NCBI GenBank assembly: GCA_903897805.1
Contig: CAIUCV010000016.1
Coordinates: forward strand, 1-45,180
Source of the DNA: Candidatus Yanofskyibacteriota bacterium
Lineage (GTDB): Bacteria > Patescibacteriota > Minisyncoccia > 2-02-FULL-40-12 > IGHO2-01-FULL-4-A
Length of the DNA: 45,180 nt
Direction: 5' to 3'
In this document: piece after piece, positions 9,962 to 19,236 of the stretch
Position numbering within the stretch: position 1 is the stretch's first letter
How the letters are laid out: each line of letters opens with the position of its first letter
Position numbers and translations under genes: made by a program
The notes under the pieces: generated by a model
What the model was told of the DNA's origin: nothing
The model's input: the letters and a program-made list of their open reading frames with translations, nothing else
The model's database searches: none

Positions 9962-10011
9962 TTTGCTCCCCCCGTCTTTAAGCAGCTAACCGGAGATTAG
10001 CTTAGGGACAC

Positions 10012-10776
10012 CTATTTTGTCAACACTTCTGGTCCTTTTTTTGTTATCGCAACCGTGTGTTCAAAATGGGCGGCATAACTGCCATCTTTGGTTTTATAGG
10101 CCAATCCATCCTGCACCAAATGCCAATCGCCGACTGAAATCATCGGTTCAATGGCAAGCACCATTCCCTCTTCCAGTATCGGGCCGTCATTTGGGCTGCC
10201 GTAATTCGGGATTTGCGGTTCTTCGTGAAGCTGCCGGCCTATACCGTGTCCGACCATTTCTCTGATGACGCCGAATCTTTCCCTTTCCGCAATGTTCTGA
10301 ATAGTATTGGAAATTTTCCCCAGACAATTACCGATTTTGGCCTGTTTAATGCCAGCGTTTAGAGCCGTCTTTGTGGTTTCAATAAGCTTGTTTAGTTTCG
10401 GGTTGTTCTTTGCCCACTGATCACAGGTCAATCCGCCAAGAACCGGCATAGTAACGGCGCTGTCCGCGAAAAATCCTTTGTGCGCTATTCCAACATCCAA
10501 ACTAAGAACATCGCCCTCTTTAAGTATTCTGTTGGACGGCACGCCGTGGACAACTTCGTCGTTTAAAGAAATACACACCGAAGCGGGAAAGCCATTATAG
10601 TTTAAAAATGCCGGCCTGACTTTATAAAACCGAAAAAGCTCACGCGCGAGCTTGTCCAAGTCTTTGGTGGGAATGCCGGGCTTTACAGCCTGGGAAATCT
10701 TCCGAATAATTTCAGCCAATATTTTCCCGCCCTCCCGCATTATTTCTATTTCTTCCGGGGATTTTTTTATAATCAA
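10012..10776 (-). CDS. map: type I methionyl aminopeptidase
   Basis: SVCISLNDEVVHGVPSNRIL, SLDVGIAHKGFFADSAVT, GHGIGRQLHEEPQIPNYG, EPMIS. Confidence 0.96.
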   Translation of the reverse strand: MIIKKSPEEIEIMREGGKILAEIIRKISQAVKPGIPTKDLDKLARELFRFYKVRPAFLNYNGFPASVCISLNDEVVHGVPSNRILKEGDVLSLDVGIAHKGFFADSAVTMPVLGGLTCDQWAKNNPKLNKLIETTKTALNAGIKQAKIGNCLGKISNTIQNIAERERFGVIREMVGHGIGRQLHEEPQIPNYGSPNDGPILEEGMVLAIEPMISVGDWHLVQDGLAYKTKDGSYAAHFEHTVAITKKGPEVLTK

Positions 10777-10798
10777 TTTAGAAATTAGTAATTAGAAA

Positions 10799-11461
10799 TT
10801 AGAAATTTTTCAGTATGTCCTCAAAAACTTTCTCAATCGGTTGTTCGCCGTTGATAACTATAATCGTATAGCCGTCCTTCTTTAAATAATCAAGCACCGG
10901 CTCTGTTTCTACCTTATAAACCCTATACCGCTCCCGAATCACCTCGGGTTTGTCCAACGCTCTTGTGATTAACGGCGAGCCGTCCTGCGGGCAGGTCGTT
11001 AAATTTTGATACTCGGGAAAATTAGGAATCGGGTGCCTGTTCTTCTCGCAAATTCTCCGGCCGGAATTGCGCTTCATCGATTCCTCCTCGCTTAAAGTAA
11101 TGTGAAAAACCTTAATATTGCCGCGACCGTACAACTTTTCAAATTCAGGCATCCCGGCTTCGGCTTCATAAAGAGTGCGGGGCGAAGCCGAAAGAACAAT
11201 GCTTTTATTTTCCGCCGCCAACTCGCTGACTTTCCCCAATAGCCAGTCCTTAACTATGGCCGGAGTATTTAATTCTCCGCTTAACCATTTTCTCTTTTCC
11301 TCAGCCATTGCCGGATCGTTCGGGTCAGCATCTTTTAACTTCGCCTCAATAATCTTTGAGGTTTCAATGTGAACAAGACCGAACTTCTCGGCCAGTAAAT
11401 TTGCCTGCGTTCCCTTGCCCGCCCCCGGCGGGGCAATGAAAATTACGATTTGTTTACTCAT
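10799..11461 (-). CDS. adk: adenylate kinase
   Basis: IAPPGAGKGTQANLLAEKFGLVHIETSKI, LSASPRT, GRRICEKN; secY-adk-map context. Confidence 0.92.
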   Translation of the reverse strand: MSKQIVIFIAPPGAGKGTQANLLAEKFGLVHIETSKIIEAKLKDADPNDPAMAEEKRKWLSGELNTPAIVKDWLLGKVSELAAENKSIVLSASPRTLYEAEAGMPEFEKLYGRGNIKVFHITLSEEESMKRNSGRRICEKNRHPIPNFPEYQNLTTCPQDGSPLITRALDKPEVIRERYRVYKVETEPVLDYLKKDGYTIIVINGEQPIEKVFEDILKNF

Positions 11462-11514
11462 AAAATCATCTTATCATGAATTGCCAATAAAAAAACACGC
11501 CTTAGCCGGTGTGC

Positions 11515-11676
11515 TCATTTCTCCTTTTGGGGAGCTCCGGAAAGAAGACCTAAAGTGATTAACATCCAGAGTATGATGTCTATCATAACTAGCGTGCCTC
11601 TCAAATGTCTGAAAACATAAATGTCAAGAACCATCAGAACGAAAAGGACCGCTATGATAATAAGTCTCCATTTCAT
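11515..11676 (-). CDS. 53-aa small membrane protein between secY and adk
   Basis: below ORF-track cutoff: MKWRLIIIAVLFVLMVLDIYVFRHLRGTLVMIDIILWMLITLGLLSGAPQKEK*; AGGGAGGT SD 7-8 nt upstream; two TM segments. Confidence 0.65.
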   Translation of the reverse strand: MKWRLIIIAVLFVLMVLDIYVFRHLRGTLVMIDIILWMLITLGLLSGAPQKEK

Positions 11677-11769
11677 TTCTAGACCTCCCTGTTATAAAGC
11701 AACTAAAAATAGGATAGTACCTCACAATACTTATGTCAAATTTAAAAGGAAACCTGGTACTGCCTGTGA

Positions 11770-13029
11770 TTAATACTCGTACATCGACAGCTGGGCGTCT
11801 ATCGCTTTCATCGTTTCCAGAACCACGCTGACCACAATCAAAATTGATGTGCCACCGACGGTAAAAGCGGTAATGCCGGTTACGCCGCGGACAATCTGCG
11901 GCAAAACGGCGATTAAGCCCAAGAAAATGGCGCCGACCAAAGTTACGCGATTGAGAAGATGGGTCAAAAACTGGGCCGTCGGCTGGCCGGGCCGAATGCC
12001 GGGGATATAGCCGCCTTGCTTTTGGATATTTTCCGAAATTGACTTGGGGTCAAAAGTTACGGCCGTATAAAAATAGGTGAATAAAATTACCAGCAAGAAG
12101 TAGAGGGCACCGTAAACCAGCTGATTTTGGATAAAACCGCCGACAGCGCGGGCGATATTAGCAATGAATGCAACACTAGACGTGCTGAAAAAATTTGCAA
12201 TCATCCCCGGGAACAAAAGCAATGACAGGGCAAATATAATCGGCATTACTCCCGCGTTGTTCACGCGCATAGGCAGATAGGTTGAAACGCCGCCGAATAC
12301 CCTGAACCCGCGTACGCGCCGGGCATAATTTATGGGTATATTCCTCTGGGCCTCCGTGAGATAGGTTACGCCGACTATCACGACAAGGGCGATAAGTGCG
12401 AAGGCAATGTAGGTGAATAACTGACTAGAAACATAAGCGGCCCCGGTCTGACCAAGACCCGTTGAAAATCTGGCGACAATCCCGGCAAAAATCAATAACG
12501 ATACGCCGTTGCCCAAATTCTTCTCAGAAATTAGCTCCCCCAGCCACATCAAAAATACTGCACCGGCAGCAATAACTACAAGCGAGCTCGCCCAATTAAA
12601 CAGAGCCATATTGCCTAGCACGCCCTGCCGCGCGAGTATCGCCATAAAGGCATAGCCCTGAATCATAGCTAAGGGCACAGTCAAGACGCGGGAATACTGG
12701 TTGAACCTCTGTCTCCCGGCCTCGCCTTCATATTTATACATCTGCTCAAGTGAGGGGAAAATCATAGTTAAAAGCTGCATTATGATTGAGGCCGTGATAT
12801 ACGGCCCCAAGCCAAGCATGGCAACGGAAAAACTGCTAAGCCCGCCGCCGGTAAAAGCGCTGATTAATCCAAAAAGTTGGTTATTCTGAAAAAATTCCTT
12901 AAGACGAATTGCGTCAACTCCCGGAATCGGGACGGCCGCCGCAAATCTGAACACGACTAAAAGCGCCAGGATAAAAAATATCTTGTTTCGTAAATCCTTT
13001 ATTTTAAAAATTTTCAGAAATCGCTCCAT
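11770..13029 (-). CDS. secY: preprotein translocase subunit SecY
   Basis: FRFAAAVPIPGVD, GLGPYITASIIMQLL, NAGVMPIIFA, YFYTAVTFDPKSISENIQKQGGYIPGIRPG. Confidence 0.98.
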   Translation of the reverse strand: MERFLKIFKIKDLRNKIFFILALLVVFRFAAAVPIPGVDAIRLKEFFQNNQLFGLISAFTGGGLSSFSVAMLGLGPYITASIIMQLLTMIFPSLEQMYKYEGEAGRQRFNQYSRVLTVPLAMIQGYAFMAILARQGVLGNMALFNWASSLVVIAAGAVFLMWLGELISEKNLGNGVSLLIFAGIVARFSTGLGQTGAAYVSSQLFTYIAFALIALVVIVGVTYLTEAQRNIPINYARRVRGFRVFGGVSTYLPMRVNNAGVMPIIFALSLLLFPGMIANFFSTSSVAFIANIARAVGGFIQNQLVYGALYFLLVILFTYFYTAVTFDPKSISENIQKQGGYIPGIRPGQPTAQFLTHLLNRVTLVGAIFLGLIAVLPQIVRGVTGITAFTVGGTSILIVVSVVLETMKAIDAQLSMYEY

Positions 13030-13032
13030 TTT

Positions 13033-13512
13033 TTATTTTCTATTTTCTATTTTCTCGTTAGTTGTCCCGCCCGCTTTTAGTATTTTATCACGGGCCTGCT
13101 TTGAAAATACAACTCCGGAAAAATTCAATTTTTTATCAAGTTCGCCGTCGCCCAAAATTTTTACCCGTTTCCCAGCGCCAATAATACCTTTCTGCACAAG
13201 AATTTTAGGAGACACGTAGTCGCCATCCTGAAAAAATGAATTCAAGACATCCAAATTAACAACTGCGGGACCGGTCCTTGTCACCCTAAATTTTGCATGC
13301 TTAATATCCACTTTCTTGGTGGCACCGCGTTGTTTGGGGAAAAGTTTCCAAATAGGGTTATCGCCGCCGCGAAACCCCGGTCTAATCCTGGCGCCGGCAC
13401 GGGACTTTTGTCCCTTGGAGCCATGGCCCGAAAATGTACCGCGCTTGCCGCCACGGCCGACCCGTTTCCGACGCTTGTGCTTAATTGTTGGTTTTAGTTG
13501 GTGAAGCTGCAT
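13033..13512 (-). CDS. rplO: 50S ribosomal protein L15
   Basis: KRVGRGGKRGTFSGHGSKGQKSRAG, FRGGDNPIWKLFPKQRG. Confidence 0.96.
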   Translation of the reverse strand: MQLHQLKPTIKHKRRKRVGRGGKRGTFSGHGSKGQKSRAGARIRPGFRGGDNPIWKLFPKQRGATKKVDIKHAKFRVTRTGPAVVNLDVLNSFFQDGDYVSPKILVQKGIIGAGKRVKILGDGELDKKLNFSGVVFSKQARDKILKAGGTTNEKIENRK

Positions 13513-13520
13513 GATTTAAT

Positions 13521-13620
13521 AAACTCTAAATTCTAATGTCTAAATCTTAAACTATTTGGAATTTAGGATTTCGGATTTGTTTCGGATTTAGGATTTCGTA
13601 TTTTGGATTTCAGGCTTTTC
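13521..13620. repeat. degenerate short tandem repeats (ATTTAGGATTTCGGATTT...)
   Basis: repeated words TTTAGGATTT/TTCGGATTT/TTTTGGATTT spanning the rplO-rpsE gap and the 3' end of rpsE. Confidence 0.8.
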
Positions 13621-14156
13621 AGGGCTCCGATAGTTGCCCTGGCAATGTTAATTTTATTATTCGTCCGCTCAATAAGTTTGGCAGTGATGTTTTCTATGCC
13701 AGCCAGTTTAGTAATGACGCGCACCGGTCCGCCAGCTTTTACTCCGCTGCCCGGAGGCATTGGTTTCAACATTACAACTGCGCTGTGATATTTAAACTGG
13801 ACTTGATGCGGAATGGTCGTTTTCTCAATCGGCACTTCCACGAGATTTTTACGCGCCCGATTGGTTGACTTCTGAACCGATTGCGCAACATCGCGGCCTT
13901 GGGCCACGCCTATACCAACCCTCCCCTTGCCGTCGCCAATCGCGACTGTCGCCCGAAAACTAAATCTCTTACCGCCTCTTGTTACACGGGTTACGCGGGC
14001 AATGTCCAAAACTCTGGAATCAAATTCCGATTTTTCTTTCGGGAATCTGTGAGGCCTGTCTTTCCCGCCAAATCCTCGCCCGCCAGCAGACGGCCCTCTT
14101 CTATAGCCGAAACTTCTATTGCTGCCGCTATTAATTTTTTGATTTTCGTCCGCCAT
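13563..14156 (-). CDS. rpsE: 30S ribosomal protein S5
   Basis: RVTRVTRGGKRFSFRATVAIGDGKGRVGIG, PPGSGVKAGGPVR. Confidence 0.96.
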   Translation of the reverse strand: MADENQKINSGSNRSFGYRRGPSAGGRGFGGKDRPHRFPKEKSEFDSRVLDIARVTRVTRGGKRFSFRATVAIGDGKGRVGIGVAQGRDVAQSVQKSTNRARKNLVEVPIEKTTIPHQVQFKYHSAVVMLKPMPPGSGVKAGGPVRVITKLAGIENITAKLIERTNNKINIARATIGALKSLKSKIRNPKSETNPKS

Positions 14157-14183
14157 ATTTATTAATTTCCTTCAAATTTTTTA

Positions 14184-14540
14184 TTAAAATATCAGTCCGC
14201 CCTTTCGCAAGCCATCGGCTAACGCCTTAACCCTGCCGTGATACTTGAAGCCTCCCCGATCAAATACAACTTTAGAGATACCGGCCTCTTTCGCTTTTTG
14301 GGCGATCGTTTCGCCGATCAAAGCAGCAGCTTCGGTTTTAGCACTTTTCGCCTTGTTTTTCGTTCTCAGTTCAATACTATTGCTTAAAATCGTTTTTCCT
14401 GTTGAATCGTCAATGATCTGGACGAACATATGCCTGTTGCTGCGGAATACAGAAATCCTCGGAACCGTTTCTGTTCCTTTAATCCTTTCTCTTAATCGTT
14501 GATGCCGTCGTGTCCTTTGTTGTTGTTTTGATTTATTCAT
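14184..14540 (-). CDS. rplR: 50S ribosomal protein L18
   Basis: RISVFRSNRHMFVQIIDD, VVFDRGGFKYHGRVKALADGLRKGGLIF. Confidence 0.96.
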   Translation of the reverse strand: MNKSKQQQRTRRHQRLRERIKGTETVPRISVFRSNRHMFVQIIDDSTGKTILSNSIELRTKNKAKSAKTEAAALIGETIAQKAKEAGISKVVFDRGGFKYHGRVKALADGLRKGGLIF

Positions 14541-14542
14541 TT

Positions 14543-14625
14543 CGGATTACAGTTTACAGCTTACGGTTTACAGTTTACAGTTTACAGTAAATTTTAACTG
14601 AAAACTGACAACTGTAAACTGAAAA
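14543..14625. repeat. degenerate tandem repeats (GTTTACA / AACTGTAAACTGA)
   Basis: cagtttacagcttacggtttacagtttacagtttacag then aactgaaaactgacaactgtaaactgaaaact, in the rplR-rplF gap. Confidence 0.85.
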
Positions 14626-15171
14626 CTATCCTGCGGTGGTAACTGCTTTCTTGCCGGCTTTTTTGATTATGATCTCGTCTTTATATTTAATCCCCGTGCC
14701 TTTGTACGGCTCAGGCGGACGCGAGGCGCGTATTAAAGCCGCAACATGACCGACTGCCTCCTTGTCCGCTCCTATTACTTTTATCAAATTCTTCTCAACC
14801 TGAAAGGCGACGCCCTTGGGGGCTTTGATGACAACGGGGTTCGTGAAACCGAGGTTTAATTCCAAATTTTCACCGTTCACTTGGGCCTTAAAACCGACTC
14901 CGCTGAACTCCAGCACTTTTTCAAAACCATCCGAAACACCCTTAATCATCGTCGCCAGAAGCGCTCTGCCCAATCCCCAGATTTCGGAATTTTTATCTCC
15001 GCACTCTGTGGGGGTAACTGAAACGGAGCCATCTTGGATTTGAATATCCAAATTCTTCGGAAATTCTTTTTCCAGCTCGCCCTTGGGTCCTTTAACGGCC
15101 ACTCTGCCGCTTTCAACTTTTATCTCAACGCCCTCGGGAATTTTAATTTGTTTTTTACCTATTCTGCTCAT
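14626..15171 (-). CDS. rplF: 50S ribosomal protein L6
   Basis: MSRIGKKQIKIPEGVE, GVGFKAQVNG, GHVAALIRASRPPEPYKGTGIKY. Confidence 0.97.
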   Translation of the reverse strand: MSRIGKKQIKIPEGVEIKVESGRVAVKGPKGELEKEFPKNLDIQIQDGSVSVTPTECGDKNSEIWGLGRALLATMIKGVSDGFEKVLEFSGVGFKAQVNGENLELNLGFTNPVVIKAPKGVAFQVEKNLIKVIGADKEAVGHVAALIRASRPPEPYKGTGIKYKDEIIIKKAGKKAVTTAG

Positions 15172-15180
15172 GATTATTTA

Positions 15181-15228
15181 CCCCGTCAAATAACTCCTTT
15201 GGAGTTCCCCTTTGGGGATTTGACTGGG
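15181..15228 (-). other. perfect three-way-junction inverted repeat in rplF-rpsH spacer
   Basis: outer GTCAAAT/ATTTGAC enclosing AACTCC-TTT-GGAGTT and CCCC-TTT-GGGG with no unpaired junction bases. Confidence 0.8.
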
Positions 15229-15232
15229 TGAA

Positions 15233-15631
15233 TTACCAAACTTCGCATATTATTTCTCCGCCAATCCCCGCCTTTTTCGCATCGTCTCCCGTCATCAGTC
15301 CTTTTGAGGTGGAAATTACGGAAATACCGTAACCATTCCTTATGGGCTTCAGATCGTCCTTCCCCACATAAACTCTGCGCGACGGTTTGGAAATCATTTT
15401 TATTCCGCCTATGGCACCAACGCCGTTTTCGTATTTCAATTCCACGCCGAGGATGCTGACTTCCGATTTCTTCATTTTCCTTGTTTTCTTCTCAACGCCA
15501 CCGACAAATCCTTTGTTTTTCAAAATCTCAGCAACGCCAAGCGTCATTTTAGAAAACGGCAAAACAACCCCTTCTTGGCCGCGGGATTGCGCATTCTTTA
15601 TTTGTGTCAGCATGTTTGCAATTGGAGACAT
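15233..15631 (-). CDS. rpsH: 30S ribosomal protein S8
   Basis: MSPIANMLTQIKNAQ, KPSRRVYVGKDDLKPIRNGYGISVISTSKGLMT. Confidence 0.96.
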   Translation of the reverse strand: MSPIANMLTQIKNAQSRGQEGVVLPFSKMTLGVAEILKNKGFVGGVEKKTRKMKKSEVSILGVELKYENGVGAIGGIKMISKPSRRVYVGKDDLKPIRNGYGISVISTSKGLMTGDDAKKAGIGGEIICEVW

Positions 15632-15669
15632 ATTTTTGGTTTAAAATTTACCAAACAAACTTTTAATCT

Positions 15670-15855
15670 CTACCACGAGGATTTTTGCACTCCGGGCAAT
15701 AATCCTTGGCTGGCCAATTCTCTGAAGTGAATGCGGCACAGTCCAAACTTTCTCATATATCCATGTTTGCGGCCGCAGATAAAACACCTGCGAACGATCC
15801 TGGTTGAAAATTTCGATTTCTTATTTGACCTTGCGATTGTTGATTTCTTAGGCAT
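15670..15855 (-). CDS. rpsN: 30S ribosomal protein S14, type Z (zinc-binding)
   Basis: 61 aa, [38 protein letters not shown]. Confidence 0.95.
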   Translation of the reverse strand: MPKKSTIARSNKKSKFSTRIVRRCFICGRKHGYMRKFGLCRIHFRELASQGLLPGVQKSSW

Positions 15856-15859
15856 GGCT

Positions 15860-16432
15860 TTAGATTCTTATAGGAAATCCCGTTAATTTTAACAATTCTA
15901 TTCCTTCCTCTTGAAACTTGGCGGTTGTAACTACGGATATTTCTAATCCAAAGATGTCTTTCAGCGATTCATAAGTTATTTCCGGAAAAATACTGTGTTC
16001 TTTTATCCCAATGTTCAAACTTCCCTGCTTATCAAAGCTTTTTGGGTCCAGGCCGTGGAAATCTCTTGACCTTGGCAGGGCTATTGAAATCAATCTGTCT
16101 ATAAAATCATACATCCTCTTTCCGCGCAAAGTAATCATTGCGCCTATCTCCATCCCTTGTCTGACTTTAAAACCGGAGATGGATTTTTTGGCTTTTCTAA
16201 CGGCGGGTTTCTGGCCGGTTAATTTGGCCAAATCCTTTTCAATTTTTTCAATAGCCGCGGTCTCTTTAACTACTGCCCTGCGCCCGAAACCCACATTAAT
16301 TACAACCTTTTCAATTCTAGGCACGGCCATAATGCTTTTGTAACCAAATTTCTCCCGCATCGCAGGCACAACTTCCTTGTGGTATTTTGCCAATAATCGA
16401 GATTGGCTTTTATTTTGTTCTCTCTTTGCCAT
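15860..16432 (-). CDS. rplE: 50S ribosomal protein L5
   Basis: [46 protein letters not shown]. Confidence 0.96.
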   Translation of the reverse strand: MAKREQNKSQSRLLAKYHKEVVPAMREKFGYKSIMAVPRIEKVVINVGFGRRAVVKETAAIEKIEKDLAKLTGQKPAVRKAKKSISGFKVRQGMEIGAMITLRGKRMYDFIDRLISIALPRSRDFHGLDPKSFDKQGSLNIGIKEHSIFPEITYESLKDIFGLEISVVTTAKFQEEGIELLKLTGFPIRI

Positions 16433-16437
16433 GTTAT

Positions 16438-16740
16438 TTAGATTTCTCCTCCGCATTTCTTACAAACCCTCACCTTATTCTTACCCACCATCCTCGACCC
16501 GACTCTCGTGGGCTTCCCGCATTTTGAACAAACCAGCTGCACCGCCGATGCATTGACGGCCCTTTCTTTGTGAACCACCTGCCCCTTCTGCCCCTGCTTT
16601 CTGGCTCTCTGATGTCGGGCGATTAAATTTAATCCTTCCACGACAACTTTATCCTCCGCGGGAAAAACAAACAAAACCTTACCCTTCTTTCCTCGGTCCT
16701 TCCCGCTTAACATTATTACGTTGTCGCCTTTTTTAATCAT
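16438..16740 (-). CDS. rplX: 50S ribosomal protein L24
   Basis: MIKKGDNVIMLSGKDRGKKGKVLFV, KVVVEGLNLIARHQRA. Confidence 0.96.
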   Translation of the reverse strand: MIKKGDNVIMLSGKDRGKKGKVLFVFPAEDKVVVEGLNLIARHQRARKQGQKGQVVHKERAVNASAVQLVCSKCGKPTRVGSRMVGKNKVRVCKKCGGEI

Positions 16741-16744
16741 GGTT

Positions 16745-17110
16745 TTACACAACTTCCTGCGCTAAGCTGGCTATTGTATCAAAACCTTTCTCTTTGATTT
16801 CACGCGGGACCGGTCCGAAAATACGGCCGCCTTTCGGTTCCTTTCCTTCCAGTATCACTACGGCGTTATCGTCAAATCTTATATAACTGCCGTCCTTTCT
16901 CCCAAAATTATTTCTCTGACGTATAATAAGGGCCCTGACAACGTCTTTCTTTTTAACCTGCTTGCGCGGTTCCGCCTCTTTAACTGAAACTACAATGATG
17001 TCGCCTATCTGCCCATAACGCCGTTTTGACCCGCCCAAAACCTTAATTACGCCAACCCTCTTGGCTCCACTATTATCGGCAACACTCATTATTGAACGCA
17101 TTTGTATCAT
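16745..17110 (-). CDS. rplN: 50S ribosomal protein L14
   Basis: [46 protein letters not shown]. Confidence 0.98.
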   Translation of the reverse strand: MIQMRSIMSVADNSGAKRVGVIKVLGGSKRRYGQIGDIIVVSVKEAEPRKQVKKKDVVRALIIRQRNNFGRKDGSYIRFDDNAVVILEGKEPKGGRIFGPVPREIKEKGFDTIASLAQEVV

Positions 17111-17116
17111 GGTCGT

Positions 17117-17365
17117 TTATTGTTTAGCGATTACTGCCCATCTTTTTTCTTTTGATAGTGGTCTTGTTTCCTGAATCGCAACTTTGTCGCCGGTATGATA
17201 CTCGCTTTTTTCATCATGGGCTTTGTATCTTTTGGTAACCTTGTAATATTTCTTGTATTTGGGATGTTTAACCAGCCTGGAAACGGCGACAACGACAGTT
17301 TTTTGCATTCTGTCAGAAACAATCACGCCGTTTAGTGTTCTAATTTTTTTGTTTGTGTTTTCCAT
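17117..17365 (-). CDS. rpsQ: 30S ribosomal protein S17
   Basis: [42 protein letters not shown]. Confidence 0.96.
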   Translation of the reverse strand: MENTNKKIRTLNGVIVSDRMQKTVVVAVSRLVKHPKYKKYYKVTKRYKAHDEKSEYHTGDKVAIQETRPLSKEKRWAVIAKQ

Positions 17366-17490
17366 GTTTTTTAAATCCTAAATCCTAATATCTAAATCCT
17401 AAACAAATCCTGACGACCAAAAGTTTTGAAATTTGATATTTGAATTTTGACATTGTCTAGTGCTTAGGATTTCGTGCTTAGGATTTTTAA
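17366..17490. repeat. degenerate tandem repeats (AAATCCTAA / TTTAGGATTT family)
   Basis: aaatcctaaatcctaatatctaaatcctaaacaaatcct... and tgcttaggatttcgtgcttaggattt. Confidence 0.85.
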
Positions 17491-17658
17491 TGCAGTCAGT
17501 ACTCGGGCAATGTCTTTTTTCGTTTGCCCAAGCTGGTCAAAATTTTTCAAAGTTTTGTTAGCCAATTCAAATCTAAACTTGCCGAGTTTAATTTTTAAAT
17601 CCTCGGCCATTTTTTGCAATTCCTTGATATCCTTGTTTTTAAAATCAGCATATTTCAT
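17464..17658 (-). CDS. rpmC: 50S ribosomal protein L29
   Basis: KDIKELQKMAEDLKIKLGKFRFELANKTLKNFDQLGQTKKDIARVLTAL. Confidence 0.93.
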   Translation of the reverse strand: MKYADFKNKDIKELQKMAEDLKIKLGKFRFELANKTLKNFDQLGQTKKDIARVLTALKILSTKS

Positions 17659-17660
17659 GT

Positions 17661-18065
17661 CTATTTTTTAATAAACCTCGTCTTAACCGGCAGTTTATGC
17701 GCCGCTAATCTTAGTGCATCCCTTGCAACTTTTTCAGTCACGCCGTCCATCTCAAAAATTATTCTGCCGCCCTCCACGGGCGCTACGAAATGCGATAAAG
17801 AACCGGCTCCTCCGCCCATACCAACCTCTGCTCCCTTTTGCGTCCTTGGTCTGTCGGGAAATACCCTAATCCAGATCTTCCCTCCGCGCTGGATAAAATG
17901 CGTAATCGCCCGGCGGGCGGCTTCCAACTGGACCGATTTTAACCAACCTGATTCCATGGCTTTTAATCCGTAGCTGCCAAAGCTTAAATAATGGCCGCGG
18001 GAAGTGACTTTTCTAACTCTGCCCTTGTGAACTTTCCTGTGTTTTATTCTCTTGGGCTGTAACAT
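17661..18065 (-). CDS. rplP: 50S ribosomal protein L16
   Basis: [63 protein letters not shown]. Confidence 0.97.
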   Translation of the reverse strand: MLQPKRIKHRKVHKGRVRKVTSRGHYLSFGSYGLKAMESGWLKSVQLEAARRAITHFIQRGGKIWIRVFPDRPRTQKGAEVGMGGGAGSLSHFVAPVEGGRIIFEMDGVTEKVARDALRLAAHKLPVKTRFIKK

Positions 18066-18067
18066 AT

Positions 18068-18700
18068 TTAAAATTTAAGTCCTTTGTGTATCCAAACCTT
18101 AACTCCAACCGTTCCGTATGTCGTATATGCGGTAGCTTCGGCAAAATCTATATCCGCCCTTAATGTCTGGAGCGGCAAACTCCCCTCTTCCAAATGTTCT
18201 GTCCGGGCTATTTCGTTTCCGTCCAACCGGCCTGCCATAGTAACCTTTGCACCCTTCACGTCGCGATTAGCCATTATTTTGGCTATTGTCTGTTTCAAAA
18301 CCCTTCTGTAACGCACCCGTTTTTCTATTTGTTCGGTTATTTGCTCGGCCACAATTCTGGCCGAAGTTTCTGGATTCTTGAATTCTTGAACATCTAAGCG
18401 AACAGCGGTCTTTCGTTTTATCAGCTTTGCTATGTCGGCCTTCAAGTCCTCGATCCCTGTCCCGCCCCGGCCGATAACCAAACCCGGTCTTGCGGTGCTA
18501 ATTACAATTGAAAGGACGTCGGGGCTCCTCTCTATTTCCACCTTGTCTACGCTCATATTCTTGAGTTTCTTTTCCAAAAACTTCCTGATGGCCACGTCCT
18601 CCTTTAAAAATTGGGGGTATTTTTTCGCGCTAAACCACCGGGATTTCCAATCCTTATTTATGGATAATCTTAATGAAGTTGGTGAAATTTTCTGACCCAT
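18068..18700 (-). CDS. rpsC: 30S ribosomal protein S3
   Basis: [50 protein letters not shown]. Confidence 0.97.
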   Translation of the reverse strand: MGQKISPTSLRLSINKDWKSRWFSAKKYPQFLKEDVAIRKFLEKKLKNMSVDKVEIERSPDVLSIVISTARPGLVIGRGGTGIEDLKADIAKLIKRKTAVRLDVQEFKNPETSARIVAEQITEQIEKRVRYRRVLKQTIAKIMANRDVKGAKVTMAGRLDGNEIARTEHLEEGSLPLQTLRADIDFAEATAYTTYGTVGVKVWIHKGLKF

Positions 18701-18701
18701 T

Positions 18702-19235
18702 TTATATTGCTTTTCTTCTAAAGAATCTCTTGGTAATCCCGCTCAAAAATCCTTTCCTTCCTATTTCTTTTTTAATCCCCGGCTTCGCTTTTTCTCTGGT
18801 TTCGGTTTTTACTTCTTTCTCGGGAACCGTTGCTTCTATTCTCTCTTCCCCCGTTACCTCCGCTTCTTCTTTTTTCTCGGCGGGGGCGGCCTTAAGGCCC
18901 GGGATTTTTTCTTCAAGAATCATTTTAACACACGAGGTTCTTTTCAGAATCGGTGAAGTAGAACCAAATCCCTTCGGTCTAAATCTTTTCAACTTCATGC
19001 CTTCGTCTACGATGACATCCTTTATGAAAAGATTTTCTTTTACCAAGCCAAAATTATTGTGCGCATTCGCAAGCGCCGAATCCAACAGCTTTGAAATCGG
19101 CTTGGATGATTTTTTAACCAAATGGTCAAGCTGACTTTTGGCCGCTATCGCATCCAATCCTTTAATCAAGTCCGAAATTAATCTTACCTTTCTCGACGCA
19201 ATTCTTAAATTTTTCAATTTGGCGGTAATTTGCAT
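18702..19235 (-). CDS. rplV: 50S ribosomal protein L22 with charged C-terminal extension
   Basis: LRIASRKVRLISDLIKGL, ANAHNNFGL, VDEGMKLKRFRPKGFG; about 60-residue K/E-rich tail. Confidence 0.95.
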   Translation of the reverse strand: MQITAKLKNLRIASRKVRLISDLIKGLDAIAAKSQLDHLVKKSSKPISKLLDSALANAHNNFGLVKENLFIKDVIVDEGMKLKRFRPKGFGSTSPILKRTSCVKMILEEKIPGLKAAPAEKKEEAEVTGEERIEATVPEKEVKTETREKAKPGIKKEIGRKGFLSGITKRFFRRKAI

Positions 19236-19236
19236 G

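Noticed and set aside
13563-13620. Frameshifted or pseudogene 3' end of rpsE
   Set aside because: The core S5 domain is intact; the odd tail is explained by repeat sequence read in frame.
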